From NCBI GenBank assembly GCA_001630475.1, contig KV419399.1, positions 766,552-830,551 of the forward strand: a stretch of 64,000 nucleotides of DNA. The letters are read 5' to 3'. Origin of the DNA: Sistotremastrum niveocremeum HHB9708 (lineage: Eukaryota; Basidiomycota; Agaricomycetes; Sistotremastrales; Sistotremastraceae). Positions 1 to 12,296 of the stretch are shown here, in pieces. Numbering within the stretch: the first letter of the stretch is position 1; each line of letters opens with the position of its first letter. The notes under the pieces were generated by a model that was given only the letters and a program-made list of their open reading frames with translations, was not told where the DNA came from and ran no database searches. The position numbers and the translations under genes are program-made.

Positions 1-926
1 GAGCTTCGAAACTGTCGTAATCATCCTGAGAAAACCGATGACAGGGGCACCTGGGCGAACACGAGGATCTTAGACGCCGAAATGAATTTCACGCTGCGCG
101 CATGGCATCGAGGGGTAAAGAAAGAAGGGTGCCGGTAACTTGAGAACTGAAAGGATCAGTGAGATCACTCGGAGTCTTTCTCATTGCGAGGAAATGAGTG
201 CATGACAGGCACAAGAGTCAAGTCTAGAGTGAGAAGGATGAGTGTGTGAAAAAGCACTGGCTCAATGAGTCTAGCTCCTCCTAAGAGTGGATATGACATT
301 TTCATATCGTTATTGAGAATAATGACAGACGACGTCAGGAAACGTGGTCTTGGAGTAGAGGCGCCGAGTAGAAGACCGAAGGAGCTGACGCCTGAGTTCT
401 CGGCCTTGAGAAGGCACTTGCAACGTTGTTGGTGTCAGGAAATCAGAGTATCGATGACGATGCACGGGTCCAGGAGATGCAAATGTCGGTGGCAAAACGA
501 AGCCCAGAGTGAACCTGCCACTGGGCGTCTCGGCGGCCTTCACAGCATTGAACGCGTAGAGTCAGGGAATATGAACGCGAGGCGACATGATTCCATGGTT
601 GAAATCGCGTGCTTACTGTGGATGGGAGCAATGATGCAGTCGTGCACCCACTGGAGGCAAGACTGGAGGCTCAATGAAAGTGGCAGTCAGGATGACGGTG
701 TACAAAGGACAACAAACAAAAGGATAATGGAACGATCACATGACTTGCCGACGGCATCGATTATCTTTCGATTTTCTGGGTACTTCCGAGATTATCTGAT
801 CTTCATCAGCGCCGCTAACGGAGTAACTTTCGCTGTTAGTTGTGACGCAAGAATGCTGAAAATACCACTTACAGAGCTATCCATCCCGTCCAGCTCCCGA
901 TCAAGGTCATTCGCCAGCACACGACC
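1..926. other. gene-free stretch before gluconokinase
   Basis: I find no reading frame here that looks like a real protein. The longest open frame on the plus strand (265-942) has no recognisable domain, has irregular composition, and runs into the start of the gluconokinase gene in another frame. A minus-strand frame at 310-543 is rich in Arg/Ser and could be a stray exon, but no splice partners were found. The segment may be the promoter and 5' region of the downstream gene. Confidence 0.4.
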
Positions 927-1646
927 ATGTCCAACGATGTAGGGACCGATTCCGAATCTGTGCCTTTAGAACCTAATCAGAATGTAATGCTAATCGTCGT
1001 CATGGTTAGTCTTGGTCTTGTGCATTGAGCTTTGACTTGAAGTGCTAATCGTGGAGCTCCGGAATTTTATCAGGGAGTCTCGGCTTGTGGAAAGTCGACG
1101 ATCGCCAGCGAGCTCGCTAAGAAACTGGATATTCCAGAAGTGGAAGCCGACGAGCTCCATCCCAAGTCCAACATCGAGAAGATGTCCCATGGTCATCCTC
1201 TGACTGACGAGGACCGTGAACCATGGCTCGAATTGGTTCGCAAGAGAGTCGAGCACGTCGCTGCGGAACAGGAACATTTCGAGGGGAGAGGCAAAGAGGG
1301 CAGAAAGGGAGTTGTGGTGGCTTGTTCGGCGTTGAAGAAATATTACCGCGATATTCTGAGAGGAACGGAGAAGCCTAGATCAGTCCCCGAGCACATGGAT
1401 CCACCTCATCCCAAGCTATTGCCTACCTACTTCGTCTTCATCAGCGGAAGCAGGGATGTGCTATGGGACCGGATCTCCTCGAGGAAGGGTCACTTTATGA
1501 AGGCAGCGATGCTTGACAGTCAATTGGCGACTTTAGAAGATCCTACCGGGGAGGATGGGGTAGTTGTCGTTAGGCTGGAGGATACAACGGAGGTGCAGGT
1601 TGAAACTGCTATCGAGGGCCTGCGAAAGTTGGGAGCCGCTGTATAA
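927..1646 (+). CDS. gluconokinase (GntK/IdnK family)
   Basis: Predicted 216-residue gluconokinase, which phosphorylates D-gluconate to 6-phosphogluconate with ATP and feeds the pentose phosphate pathway in the cytosol. There are two exons, 927-1004 and 1074-1646, with a 69-nt intron (GTTAGT..TATCAG) that has a GCTAATC branch site. Splicing creates the P-loop GVSACGKST near residues 27-35, the hallmark of this small kinase family. It is followed by the family block with EADELHP and the downstream MSHGHPLTDEDREPWL stretch that contacts gluconate. Further matches are the VVACSALKKYYRD segment and a C-terminal region with GHFM and LATLEDP. Length is normal for eukaryotic gluconokinase (about 190-220 aa). 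The start is the first ATG giving a short, unconserved leader. The gene ends about 180 bp before a convergent tRNA gene. Confidence 0.93.
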
Positions 1647-1824
1647 GCCGTTCGGACGACTTGGACAGTCCTGGCGAGTTTTGTTGTAAAGTCATATACA
1701 TCGCAGTAGTTCCTCGATAAGGAATTAGAACTAGCCGGATATGCAGTACCCCAGCCCCTCGATTTTGGAGTCGCTGTCGCGAAGGAAAGCAAAAGGAACG
1801 CATTGCAAGAATTCAAAAATGTAT

Positions 1825-1907
1825 TTCCCCTGCCGGGAGTCGAACCCGGGCCGCCGGTGGTCAAGTATCTTGAAAAACCGGTATCATAGCCGTTAGACTA
1901 CAGAGGA
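1825..1907 (-). tRNA. tRNA-Glu (UUC) with an 11-nt intron
   Basis: On the minus strand the 83-nt segment folds as a cloverleaf. A 7-bp acceptor stem (TCCTCTG with CAGGGGA) is followed by a D arm with GTCTAACGGCTA, an anticodon stem CCGGT/ACCGG, and a T arm CCGGG-TTCGACT-CCCGG. The anticodon loop reads TT-TTC-A, so the anticodon is UUC (Glu). Eleven extra bases sit directly 3' of position 37, the standard place for a nuclear tRNA intron. The discriminator base is A. The D arm resembles other fungal tRNA-Glu genes. The exact intron edges could shift by one base. Confidence 0.93.
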
Positions 1908-1984
1908 CTTGTTCTAGACCCCTGCTAATGTAACAATATATTCTGCCCTGCACCAAGCGCTCAATAATACTACTACTAGTACAA

Positions 1985-2847
1985 TTACTCTTCCATTCCT
2001 TCGTCGTTCGTCAAGACATACATGAAATCCGTCCGCATAGAGATCTTTATCCCCCTCGAAACCTCTTCTCCACTATGAGCCATACCGTTCTGCTCAAATA
2101 TGAGAACCCTCCCGGTACGTGCTGGGACGTCCAACGTATTCTTCTCTGGGGACATGGCACTGAACATATCCGGTAAAGCGAAGAATCGGGTGGAGCCTCC
2201 TTCCAAGGATGCTTCGTCTCCATTGATATATATTTGGAGAGTATAATAGGACACTTCGCTGCCGTCCGGGGTATGATAGGCCCCATCACAGTGAGGCTGT
2301 ATGACCAAATGAGAACCGGACGGTGAGAAAATGAGGATCAGATGCATACCTTAAAGAATTCCCCTCGCCCATATCTCAAGAAACGCAAACGCTCGTTTAG
2401 ACGAAGCAAACGTGCTTTCTTTGGGCCTCTCCTCTGAGTTCCATGAGTCTTGAATGTCTGGATCTCAGCGATCTCGGACAAATATGGTCGAAGCTTCTCA
2501 AGGATCCAATTTGCGAGTTCGTGATCGTCGATCATCTTACGACCGCTGTTCCGATATGTAGTGTCCGTGTACTCATGGGTGCCTCCATTGATCTGCGCTA
2601 CTTCCCAATTCTCCTCTGACAGAAATACTCCAGCAGCCGCGAGAAGTTTGTCACAGTCTGCCTGCGTGAACAGGTTGTCTATGACCAACGCGAACTTCTT
2701 GGCATACTCCGGCATTCCATAGGATTCAAAGTCGACCTTCTGAGCCTTTATGGGAGCAGGTGTATTGTCATTGGTCGACTGAGGCGGTTCGGGGTAGACA
2801 TAGTGGACAGGTTTCGGAGGCTTCGACCTTTTCCTGAACGAGTACAT
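1985..2847 (-). CDS. prolyl 4-hydroxylase-like Fe(II)/2-oxoglutarate oxygenase
   Basis: Predicted 269-residue oxygenase from two exons (2350-2847 and 1985-2296) with a 53-nt intron (GTATGC..CATACAG). The splice joins RYGRGEFFK to PHCDGAYH and so rebuilds the core motif of the P4H-type double-stranded beta-helix. The iron ligands are the HxD pair in HCD (about residue 168) and a distal His in MAHSGEEV. The Lys/Arg that binds 2-oxoglutarate lies in RGIKISMRTD. The N-terminus is basic and proline-rich (FRKRSKPPKP) with no signal peptide, which suggests a cytosolic or nuclear enzyme. Fungal relatives hydroxylate unknown protein or small-molecule substrates, so the substrate is not predicted. The ATG at 2847 is chosen because upstream in-frame codons contain no ATG. 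Confidence 0.88.
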
Positions 2848-3190
2848 GGGAAGCCAGGGCAAGAGGTAACATCGCGGATATTGTTAGGGTTACCTTCTTA
2901 TATTGACAGAAGTGAGAATCGCAGTTGCACAGCTTCCAGGGCAAACATCTGGCCAAAGCGTGGAGGCGCTGTAGAAGGCTATTCGGCAACGGCCGCCTTA
3001 CCGATGACTCCTGAATGTGCGGGCTCTGTCAGGGCGTATCTCACCGCCGCTTGAATCCCGTTACAGTTCAGCCACTTATTTCAGTGGTGGTACTCGCATA
3101 GTGATCGTCGTCGAGCGGCACTTATAAGTGGGGACGCTTATATGCAAGCGATCTGTTAGAAAGAACCTCGTCGTCCTGCTGTTGTTAACT

Positions 3191-6026
3191 ATGAGCCAAT
3201 CTCACGATCCAGAATCCATTCAAGGCTCAAGCACTCGCCGAGTTTCGCATGCTAGGAAGGCTTGCAACGTTTGCAAGAAGAGGTTAGAAGCTTATACTCG
3301 GCGTCTAAGGGGATGTGCTTAACAAGGATCTTGGTTTAGGAGAGGCAGATGTGATGGCGAGAACGGTCAAAAAACATGCAGTTACTGTCTTAAGCATGGT
3401 CACGACGTGAGTCCCTCTTGAATTCCGGGTCCACGAATAACTGAACACATGTGTATATAGTGCAGCTTCAACCCTAATGACGCACGAGGTCCCGCCTGGA
3501 ACAAGCAGACAATGGAGGCGTACCGGGTGGCAGTGGAGAGTCTTACAGCAGAGAACTTGGCTCTTCGTTCTGAGCTGAACAGGGTCAAAGACTCAAAGAC
3601 TGGTGTTGTTTCTGGACCAACGCAATCAGAATCAGCATCCATCTCGGAGACGGCTAGTGTGGACGACGAGCTGGCGAAAGTATGCGATCTGATAGATCGT
3701 CGACTAGTCGTACGTTTCGAGTGATCTACTTTCCTCTTTTGGAAACTGATGAAGTCGCAAAGTTGCAAGACAACCATCGACTTGTTTTGCATGGCGATTG
3801 GTCTCCTTTCGTCAAGCTGGGTCCATCTAGTCCTTCGAGCCCACCTGTCACCGAAGAAGAAGACCACCCACTCCCTATCCGTAGTTCACCAGTCGGCTAC
3901 ATCGACCACCTCGCCATCCTCCACTCGACTGATCGCCAAGCATGGCGACGGTTCCTTCCTCCCAACGCCATCCTGACATTGCCTGGGCAAGACATGTATG
4001 ATCCTACTGAACACGACAAGTGGGTCCATCTACCTCGTATACAATTATGGTTATAACGTCGATGCCACAGACTTCTTAACTTATTCTTCCAATTTTTCTC
4101 ATCATGGGGCTTCCGCGTCTCGCCCTCATTATTCTGGAGGGACATGCGCGAAGCTCTCAGTCCTCATGCCCCACCATCCGCTCTCCGTACCGCTCACTAT
4201 TCCCCTTTCCTCCATAATTCCATCCTTGCCATTGCCACCGCATTATCAGACTATCCTCAGATCAAAGCAGATGCCAATCGGCTAATGTTTGCCGATGCGG
4301 CAAAGTCGGTCTTTGAAGATGAATGTAAACGACCTACCATTTCCACCGTTTCGGGATTCTCTTTCTTGTCATCTTTTCATTCCGGAAGGAATGAGCATGC
4401 ACTTGGGTTTGTTTATATAGGGCTGAGCGTTCGAATGACTCGAGCTTGTGAGTGGAGCCCCTTGGGCCTAAATTTCATGTGGTTTACTAACTTCATGCGC
4501 AGTGGGACTTAATATTAATTGCAGTCATTGGGTGAAGTCAGGTCACATCACGCAGTCGGATATGCGGGATCGCTACTGGGGTTTCTGGACTACGTATAGC
4601 CAAGTACGTCTCGTCAAGAAATTTCATTTGGCGCTCGGCTCACATTATGTCAAGGACGTCTGGTGGTCCCTATACGTAGGACGAGAATTTAGCATCAATC
4701 TTTCTCACGTTGTACTCCCGCTACCCTCATACGACAACCTTCCTGAAGACGATACGCCATGGGTACTACCTGGCATCGATGAAACTCCCATTCCAAATCT
4801 ACGACGAGACGTCTTCATCCATACTTGTAGACTCACGGTCATCGCCACCCGGATCATGGATCTTATGTACGTAATGAACCGACGATGTGAACAAGGTTTT
4901 AATCTGATCTTCTGCGTAGTTATGGGCTCAATCGCCGAAGTGGGCCCAGTCACCAATACTTGTCAACATTGAGGTATTTACTTATTCAACGTCGATAAAC
5001 CGGAGGCTCAAAATATTTGCAGGTTAGAGATCCAGGATTGGCTCCAAAATATTCCGCCGGAACTGGCTGCTACAGATCGGGCAATACCCAATGTGATGAT
5101 GATGCATATCACGACATGGTGGCTCATCATTCTACTGGAACGGCCGTTCTACAGCTTCGATCCTGATTGTGTATCTCGAAAGGTTCGCTGTCGTTTCTAT
5201 ATTCCCTCGGTTCTTACTTACGGCCGATATGATAAAGTGGTGTCTCCGAGCAGTCGACCATATTCTGAAGATTGTCAGAAACTGGAAGATTCACTATACC
5301 TTGCGATACAGCCCGATCACGCTCGCCAGTGCCATCTTCGGTGCCGCTACCACCAACCTCCTTGCCATTTCCAAAGCTCCTCCGAAGGCTGCAAAGACGC
5401 GCGAAAAATATCGCGCTGGTGTCCAAGAGTGTGTCCACTATCTGCAGGATATTGGAGAGACCTGGGAGTGTGGGAAGCAGATCGCCCAGATTCTTATAGA
5501 CCTTCTCAACGAAAAGGGATGCTCTGTTGTGCCGGAAGACGATAGTCCAACGGGATCAATTCCGTCAGAACAAGCTGGAATGTGAGTTGGACAGGCTGTT
5601 ACGTTAGCTTGGCAGCTAAACCTCTTGACTGGAAGGTCTAATAAATGGGGATTGAAAGACGCGGTGCCAAGCATCCAACTGAATCAACCATCTTCCCAAT
5701 ACCAGTTCATGCAGTACACCAATTCCTTGCAACATGTGCCCAATTGTTTCCCCATCACGTCCACAGACAACGGACAAGTACCGGATTTTCCTCAATATCC
5801 CAACACTTTCAACGCCCTGATGGAGTCATTTATTCCAGGCACCTCGGCCGATTTCTGTAGCCGAAGTGGGGAGGGTATTTCCAACATTCCATTCACTAGC
5901 CCGGTTCTTGGAACGTTACCGCAATGGGATGCGGGACTGGATTATATCGACAACGATTTTGACTTCGGCTTCGGAGGCGACACTCATGCTTCCAGTATGG
6001 AGCATAACTATTCGGGGTTCCATTAG
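3191..6026 (+). CDS. Zn(II)2Cys6 fungal transcription factor
   Basis: I rebuilt an 11-exon gene of 2304 coding nt (767 aa). Exons: 3191-3282, 3340-3406, 3461-3709, 3763-4019, 4071-4447, 4503-4603, 4655-4866, 4920-4973, 5023-5182, 5238-5581 and 5636-6026. The first two introns interrupt a perfect binuclear zinc cluster with spacing C-x2-C-x6-C-x8-C-x2-C-x6-C (residues about 24-53), starting CNVCKKRRGRC. A short coiled coil follows (MEAYRVAVESLTAENLALRSEL). The middle region matches the fungal-specific transcription factor domain (PF04082): LLNLFFQFFSSWGFRV, then VRMTRALGLN and the RDRYWGFW block. The Ser/Gln/Phe-rich C-terminus looks like an activation region. This is a nuclear DNA-binding regulator with unknown targets. 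The gene is transcribed divergently from the 2OG oxygenase with 343 bp between starts, so shared regulation is possible. Confidence 0.9.
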
Positions 6027-8026
6027 TGGCGTGTGATATATTTTAGTCGATTTCTTGGGTTAGTCGGTGCATATTACGGGTCTCCAGTATATATAGGCTG
6101 GTTAATAGTTGTATTTGGGTCATTTGTACTGTATAGTAAACATTTCAGGGTACATAGATTCTCACGGTTCGCACTGCGCTGTTGTTCTGACTTGCCTAAG
6201 CTGTGCTGGCTTGTTTTCGATTCACATATTAGTAGGTTGAAGAGGAATCGGCATACACTTCGGCACTCCCTCGCTGCGGTCCTTTGTCAACACCCGGTCA
6301 AGTTGCCACCGGCGAAGAGTGGTATAGAGCATGGACGAACTGCACACATCGGGTCGGCTCTATTGTTGACTTTGTTCATCCAAGGTAATACCCCGGCTCT
6401 CTCGCAGACGAGAACAAGGTAATGGCCTGCGGAATAAGTGCCAAGGTGAAGTGACTCCGTGCCAATTACTCCCACCGACTCATTTCAGGACTCTCTTTCC
6501 TGCGATCTGCCGGACAATATCTAAGGCCCACGTCTGTCAAGTCTATAAAGGCACTCAATTTCCCGTCTTTGTTGAGCTGGGCTTCCTCAACCGACGATGT
6601 CGCTGCCATTGGGTAATATCCCGCATGAGTTGAAGCTTCTCATAATTTCTCAGTTCACCACCTCAATAAATTGCTCCCCAGCACTGTCTAGGACTATCGG
6701 TGGCACGATACGGATCAAGGAGTTGTGGATTAACAGGTCTCATCGTCGACGTGGAGCGGACGACCAAGGGTTGGTTATCTGTGAGATGCCAATGTGTGAT
6801 GAGATGCGAAGTAGAGATGGGGGGTTGGATCTTACAATGCTATCCGCCATCGTTGATCTGTGAGATTTTCGTCATCCTTTGTTTTATGCCTATCTGAATT
6901 TTAATCAATGTGATCTCCACGCTCCAGATGCTCTGCACTCAGTCTACAAGCACTCGCCCTGTCGAACGGTGGGATGGGTGATGGGGTGTCTCATAACATG
7001 ACTCTCACATTTCACGAGGTCCCCACGCCGTACGAATTCACGGAGAGCATGTTCTCCATAATCTTACTCAATCTGGGTTTATTTCAGAAAAGGCACCTTG
7101 CGAATCACAAGTAGCACAGTGTCGATGTCACAGAACGAAATGACTTCCCGCTGTGAGGTGAGAGGGACGTTTAAACACGCTACACCACGAATCTCAGCGT
7201 TCTTCCTAGGTCTGGGAGAAAGAAACAGGAGGCCTCATTGCAACCGCAGTACATACCAAGATTCCTACTGCTACCGTGGCAAAACTTTGAGATTATTGGG
7301 TTTTCCTTTGGGCGTGGTATGATGCAGTTCGGAGTGCGACAACAGCGTTATCGGGCTCATATCATATATCCATCAAGCCTTTCGATGATACCTCGGAACC
7401 GGGTATGAATATCGCCGTCGGTGCCCACCACCAATTGCAGGAGTTATTGCTGCTAGACCTAGTGATGTTTAAGATGGTGTGCTGACGATCAATGAGGAAG
7501 AATAGGATAGAATCTTGTAGAAAGGGGGAGAAGTCGGGAGGTTTTTTTCCCAGAGTAGGACACCATCACACGTTTTTCTTGACGTTTCCTGAGCTCCGTT
7601 TGCACATGGCTAACGGGCCTCGTGCCCTTTTACATTCTAAAGTTTACACACTCCGCCGTTCTAAACCTTTCGTGAAACGGACAGCGATCGATGCTGAGGC
7701 AGCCATTGACCTGGCGGAGATGAACCCGGTGATTGAGCGTACTGATTTCAGGAACACACCTGGTTGTCCCACTTATGGTGTCTGAAAACACTCTCCGAGA
7801 CCACATCGATTGTGTAGAGAAACGGAACATATGCATGATGATTGGGTTATGGGAAAAAATGCAGGACATGGGTATGCGTGTATGAAATGAGGGGGGTATT
7901 ATGCGTGGAAAAAGAAGCCCGAGTAACCCGATGATGAAGAGAGCTCGATGAGGACATAGTAGAAAGAAAGGAAATCATATGCTATGCAGTGAATCGATGA
8001 AAGGGGAAGTACGGATTGGGAAATCT
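6027..8026. other. 2-kb stretch without a supported gene
   Basis: Only short frames without recognisable domains are seen. The single suggestive spot is at 6597 (plus strand), where an ATG 55 bp after a TATAAAG box starts the peptide MSLPLGNIPHELKLLIISQF. This resembles the first helix of an F-box, but the frame soon degenerates and no good downstream exon was found. It may be a decayed F-box gene. Nothing else stands out. Confidence 0.35.
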
Positions 8027-8737
8027 TCACTTCTTGCAGAAGTGGATGCATAGGACGTGACCATCGATGGTACTGTCCGAAATATTCTGAGGCTGAGTCG
8101 CACCCGCAAAATACTTGGTGTCTTTCATCTCTTCCATCGCCCGAGTGGGTACGATGTAGGTGGGAATAATGGTTGGCGCTTTGCGGATCCTTTCATACGC
8201 CTGAATGGCGAAGGCCTGTCGTTCCTTCAAAAGGAGTGGGCCGGTAAGAAATTCCGCAAGAGCATGCATGACGTGGTGGCACTGCAAGGGTTCGCCCCTT
8301 GAGTGCCTAATTACGATGATGAGTCGAGGAGGGAGAGGAGCTCCGAAGATGAGATAAAGCTTCGAAACTGGAGGCTCCGTGGCATATGAATCCCATCCTG
8401 TGTATTGGGTTGAAGGCGGAACTTGAGTTAAATCAAGAGGGATGGTTGGTCGCTGAAGGAATGGGTGTAGACGAAGAGTTGGCGGTGGGGTTGAGTCTCT
8501 CTGGATTTCTGAGAAACCCGAGATAGCTGGTGCGTTGATTAGCATACGGAAAGGAAAGACGATCTAGAAATGAGATCTACATCTTGGTGATAAAGGCGGG
8601 AGCGACATAGCCTGCGCCACAGGCGCCTGCGGTGTCGGCATCGGTTCCCCGTCAGGGACATCAAATGGTGTGAGAGTGTATCCAGGAGGCGGGGATCGCG
8701 GTGTTCTGGCACGTAGACTCGGAGACCTGATGGGCAT
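8027..8737 (-). CDS. DUF6699-family hypothetical protein (copy 1)
   Basis: Predicted 218 aa from exons 8581-8737 and 8027-8526. The 54-nt intron (GTAGAT..CACCAG) carries a GCTAATC branch site, and the two exon phases fit. The N-terminal third is Ser/Pro/Arg-rich and low complexity. The C-terminal two thirds contain the basidiomycete DUF6699 pattern: TLRLHPFL, a Leu-rich strand, a VIRH..GEPLQCHHVMHAL segment where the family has its Val-x-Asp-Val-Leu-x-Ala helix, and a terminal beta strand. The family is abundant in Agaricomycetes and its function is unknown. No signal peptide or membrane segment is visible. A second member lies at 10840-11578 on the same strand. Confidence 0.72.
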
Positions 8738-9824
8738 TGAGGATGAGGATGAGGGATGAGACGCCAGGAGCGTGAACTGATGATAAGGCAAAGTTTGTGG
8801 TGAGGGTAAGGGTTATGAGGCGAAATTATAATGGTTTTAGTAATTCGGGCCAGGTGGTGCGGACGCGGGGTACGACGATCTTAACGCCCGTTCATCCGAG
8901 CGGTTCCGGAGGTATCCGGCATGCGTCCGAACCGGTTACCAAATTGGATGCCGAACGCAGAACTGGATCGGGATAAGTTCTGGAAATGAAGGCCGAGGAA
9001 GACAGTAAACAAAAATCAATTCGATCTTTTCAGAAAATATATATCTATTAGCAGAACGCCTTCTGCCTGGTATTTTGCTTATTGTGCATATGAACTCCGG
9101 ACAGAAATAAAAATTGATATTCTCACCATTCAGGTTCTTGTGTTAAAAAATGTAACGGTGCAACAACACTTGCGAGTCTCTTTCAGAACAAGGATTGTCT
9201 GGCTTCCCAATAAAGGCGGCCGATGTTGTATTATACTGAGACGTGATCTTGTCGGATTCGTTCTGCAGAGTGCTTCAGGCACCGTCAGCTTCCATTCGTT
9301 GGCGTATGTACAAAAGTCAGAATAAAAGGAGGCAACATTCGTTGCCGTTCTTCGCTTTGGAGTCGGCTCTTAAAGAGGAAAATGTATTGGTTGCATCGAG
9401 ATCGATGAACGTATCGCGGTAACCTCATCCGAGTACCGGCGCACCGCACCGTCGAACGGTCTTGTCCTAAGGAGTGTGAAGGGTAACATGTCATTCAGCG
9501 TACCAGTCTGTGAAGAGCTAGGATGGGTAGCACGCCTCATGAATCGGCCAAGAACTCCTTGTTCTGAAGTCAAAGGACTGAGTGATCTGAGTTCATCAAG
9601 TTTGTCGCATTACAAGCCTTCTGTGGAAAGGGTCACTTTCGAGCAAGAGAAGTGAACCTGAAGCACCGCATCAGGCTGCAAGGAGGGTGTGGCCTCTCGG
9701 GAAGGTCGTCCGAGTCTTTGACTCAGTGCATGTAATCCGGACTTGCGTCGCATTCCACTGTATGATATAATGATCAGCGTATTTTTATACGGGAGTATGA
9801 TTCACTATACATTGATGGGCTTCC
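8738..9824. other. intergenic, no gene seen
   Basis: AT-rich in its middle part (about 9020-9130), with scattered short frames lacking any domain or splice support. It probably holds the upstream region of the DUF6699 gene and the 3' region of the FAM210-like gene. Confidence 0.4.
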
Positions 9825-10467
9825 TTAGGAGCGTGGTGACTTGCGGAATAAGCGGACGAATGAGAGTCGAACGGGTTCGACTACTCGTCGCGAGAACGCG
9901 GGTGAGAGATATAGGGAGGCTCCTATTCGAATAGGCAGCATAGCCTTCAGTTAAGTTTTAGAAAATAGGTTATCAATGTCGCATAGCATTGCCACGTACC
10001 TTGGTTATCCCATAAGCGACGACAACATTGGCAATATCACCAGCGTTTGGGCCTGTGAAAGTACCTTGTTCAGGTTTCAGATCACCATTGACCTCCTTGC
10101 TTTGTCCTTTCTCGAATCCAAATATTCCGTATCGCCTTCCCAATCGCCCAGCCATCTGCTCTCCTTCATCAATCCATCTTTTCCCGGTCTCATACACCCA
10201 TGTCTCATTGGGCGTAACGCTTCCGTCATCACTGTCTCCAGTAGGCACGTTGATACTGCCGTCACGTATACCTCTAACAACGCGTTCTCCAATGCCCAGC
10301 TGTCGAGCGACTAGGAACGTTCCGACCAGCGGGATAATTGCAGTTAATTCGTGTAAAACGGCAAAGGAGGCGACCAAAGATGGTAGTGGGGTTCCAGTAC
10401 GCGCTGACAGTGCTCTCAGTGGCTCCATATACCGAGAGAACTTCTTGCCATTGGATGGCGGCAGCAT
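9825..10467 (-). CDS. FAM210/DUF1279-like mitochondrial membrane protein
   Basis: Predicted 195 aa from exons 10000-10467 and 9825-9944; the 55-nt intron (GTACGT..CTGAAG) is phase 0. The N-terminal part reads RTGTPLPSLVASFAVLHELTAI, then a hydrophobic helix (IIPLVGTFLVARQLGIG). The C-terminus after splicing is AYGITKAMLPIRIGASLYLS, matching the end of DUF1279 proteins (AYxxxKxLxPxRI..LTP). FAM210 proteins sit in the mitochondrial inner membrane and affect mitochondrial protein homeostasis in animals; the fungal role is poorly known. The first ATG in frame (10467) leaves little presequence, so an unseen upstream exon is possible. Two membrane-associated helices are visible, one in each half. 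Confidence 0.7.
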
Positions 10468-10839
10468 CGTCCCCACCGTTCGGGACGGGATGAAACTGTT
10501 CTGTTCAGTTCCGATTTCCGATCCGAATTAACAGGGGTGAAGTAGAAGTGGGATAACTATTCGGGGATTGCGTCAACTGCACTAGTGACTAACGAAAACT
10601 ACAAAGGACTACTGAAGGAAGAGTGGGGAGGGGAGAAAGTACGGAGAACTAAACTAAGCGTGATAGTGGGGTGTACATAATGTTCGAAGGTCCGAGACCA
10701 ATTGCAAGGAAGATAGCGAAGATAGCGATACATAAGAGGTGAGAGCAATAACACGGAAACGGAGGAAAGCAATAGCAATAAAGACGTTCGAGAGATGTTT
10801 GATGATAGAGGACCATTCACGCAAAGAAATTCAACTTCT

Positions 10840-11578
10840 TCAGTGGTGGGACCTAGCGATAAGAGCGAGGCGATACCAACCTCCCGAGGTTTGGGTAAGG
10901 CCGCCAAATCGGGTATGAATGCCATGGAAATCGATTCTTCGAATACCGCGTTTGACTTCATGCTGGACGGTTTGAGGTGCGGAGACCTGAATCCGGGAAT
11001 TGAAGCACGTTTCGACCATCTGTTTTTGTAGTGCCCCGAGCTTGCTCAGATGAACACAATAATCGGTCTTACGAAGCTCGTAATAGAGAGCCTCAAGCAC
11101 TTCATAACACGTCAATGCTGATCCCGTCTTGCTGCTGATGACAAGGGGCGAATCCCGTGGGAAGCCGCTAATAGGTACGGGAAGTTCGACGATAATCATC
11201 GATACTTGAGTCGATGTTGCCGATTGACTGAGCGATGCGAAGGCTTGCAAGTCGATTGCAGGATACTGCGGCATTAGCCGCATATCATAGCTGAAATGCG
11301 GGGTAGAGAGAAGCGAGCACAGCGGTGAATTCGGAGCCGGGGACCCTGAGTTGGGCGGGGTCGGGAGACTGCCTATAGCACCTGCTATTCAGATACTATG
11401 TTCAAGAGAATGTATGCAGCCACTCACGGGCATCACACATACTGAAAGAGCCAAGAGACGAGGGTGGCGTAGTAGGAAGGGAGACGGTTTGTCTCCGAGG
11501 AGCGGATAGGACAGAGTCCTGATCGACTCGCGAGGATGCTGTGTAGGAGCTGGGAGCAGAGTGAGCTCGGTAAGACAT
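10840..11578 (-). CDS. DUF6699-family hypothetical protein (copy 2)
   Basis: Predicted 227 aa from exons 11428-11578 and 10840-11372 with a 55-nt intron (GTGAGT..CTATAG). The frame is kept and the junction gives MCDARSLPTPPNSGSPAP. The layout matches the copy at 8027-8737: a Ser/Pro-rich N-terminal region, then a DUF6699-type domain. That domain has PHFSYDMRLMPQYP, a LTCYEVLEALYYEL helix, a charged helix, then RGIRRIDFHGIHTRFGGLTQ and a closing strand. The last part is better conserved than in copy 1. The function is unknown. The two copies flank the FAM210-like gene on the same strand, so a local duplication followed by divergence is likely. Confidence 0.72.
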
Positions 11579-12296
11579 GATGATTCTTGTACGGGATGAA
11601 CAATGGGCGAATGGGCGGGAGCGGTGGCGAATGGGAGTAGAGTATGTGACTGGGATGGCCCGCTTTAAGCAAATAGACATTTAGTTGTGTGGACGTAGCA
11701 GAGATGAGGGCATAGCTTGAGATCATCATTGACTGAAGCGGGTCGGCACACCCAAAATGCGCTAAAACCCGCCTACTGCGGCAGCGGGTGACTCAATGTT
11801 GCAGATGACTCCATGCTTGACTCGAAACCTGAGAAAGAGCTACCGAAATGACGATCTGAGTCGGGCAATGTTACCCAGTATAGGTGTCCGCTCGCGCCCT
11901 GTGAACTCCCTAGATTGATCACCATCAGAGGAAGCTACGACGAAAGATGAGCAGCTGCTACCGTCACACAAAGGTAGCGGGACCGACGGTGTGCTATAAC
12001 CGGTCGGGGTTTCAATTTCGGTTGCTGCACTGATATTCCGGTTGAGGCCAGCTTCCTATTTAGGAGAATTGTTAAGCAGAAATCGATCTACTTAAGGCCA
12101 AGGTATTGCTGTGTGATGACCAACAGTGCTGGTTGGAGGCACACTGTCAGAGACTAGAGTAGTTGTGGAAAGTTTAGCAACTAAGGATGACGCATTAGAA
12201 ATTATACGAAAATATGTAATAAGCGAAGGTAACGCTACCACAACAATGGGTGAAACCGTGCTTCAACGGACGTGAAGGAGAGCTAATTGCGAGCCC
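11579..12296. other. intergenic between DUF6699 gene and DNA polymerase gamma
   Basis: No frame with protein character is seen. The stretch lies between the start of the DUF6699 gene and the 3' end of the polymerase gene, both on the minus strand. Confidence 0.4.

Noticed and set aside
265-942. 225-codon open frame on the plus strand
   Set aside because: No domain, irregular composition, and it overlaps the start of the gluconokinase gene in another frame.
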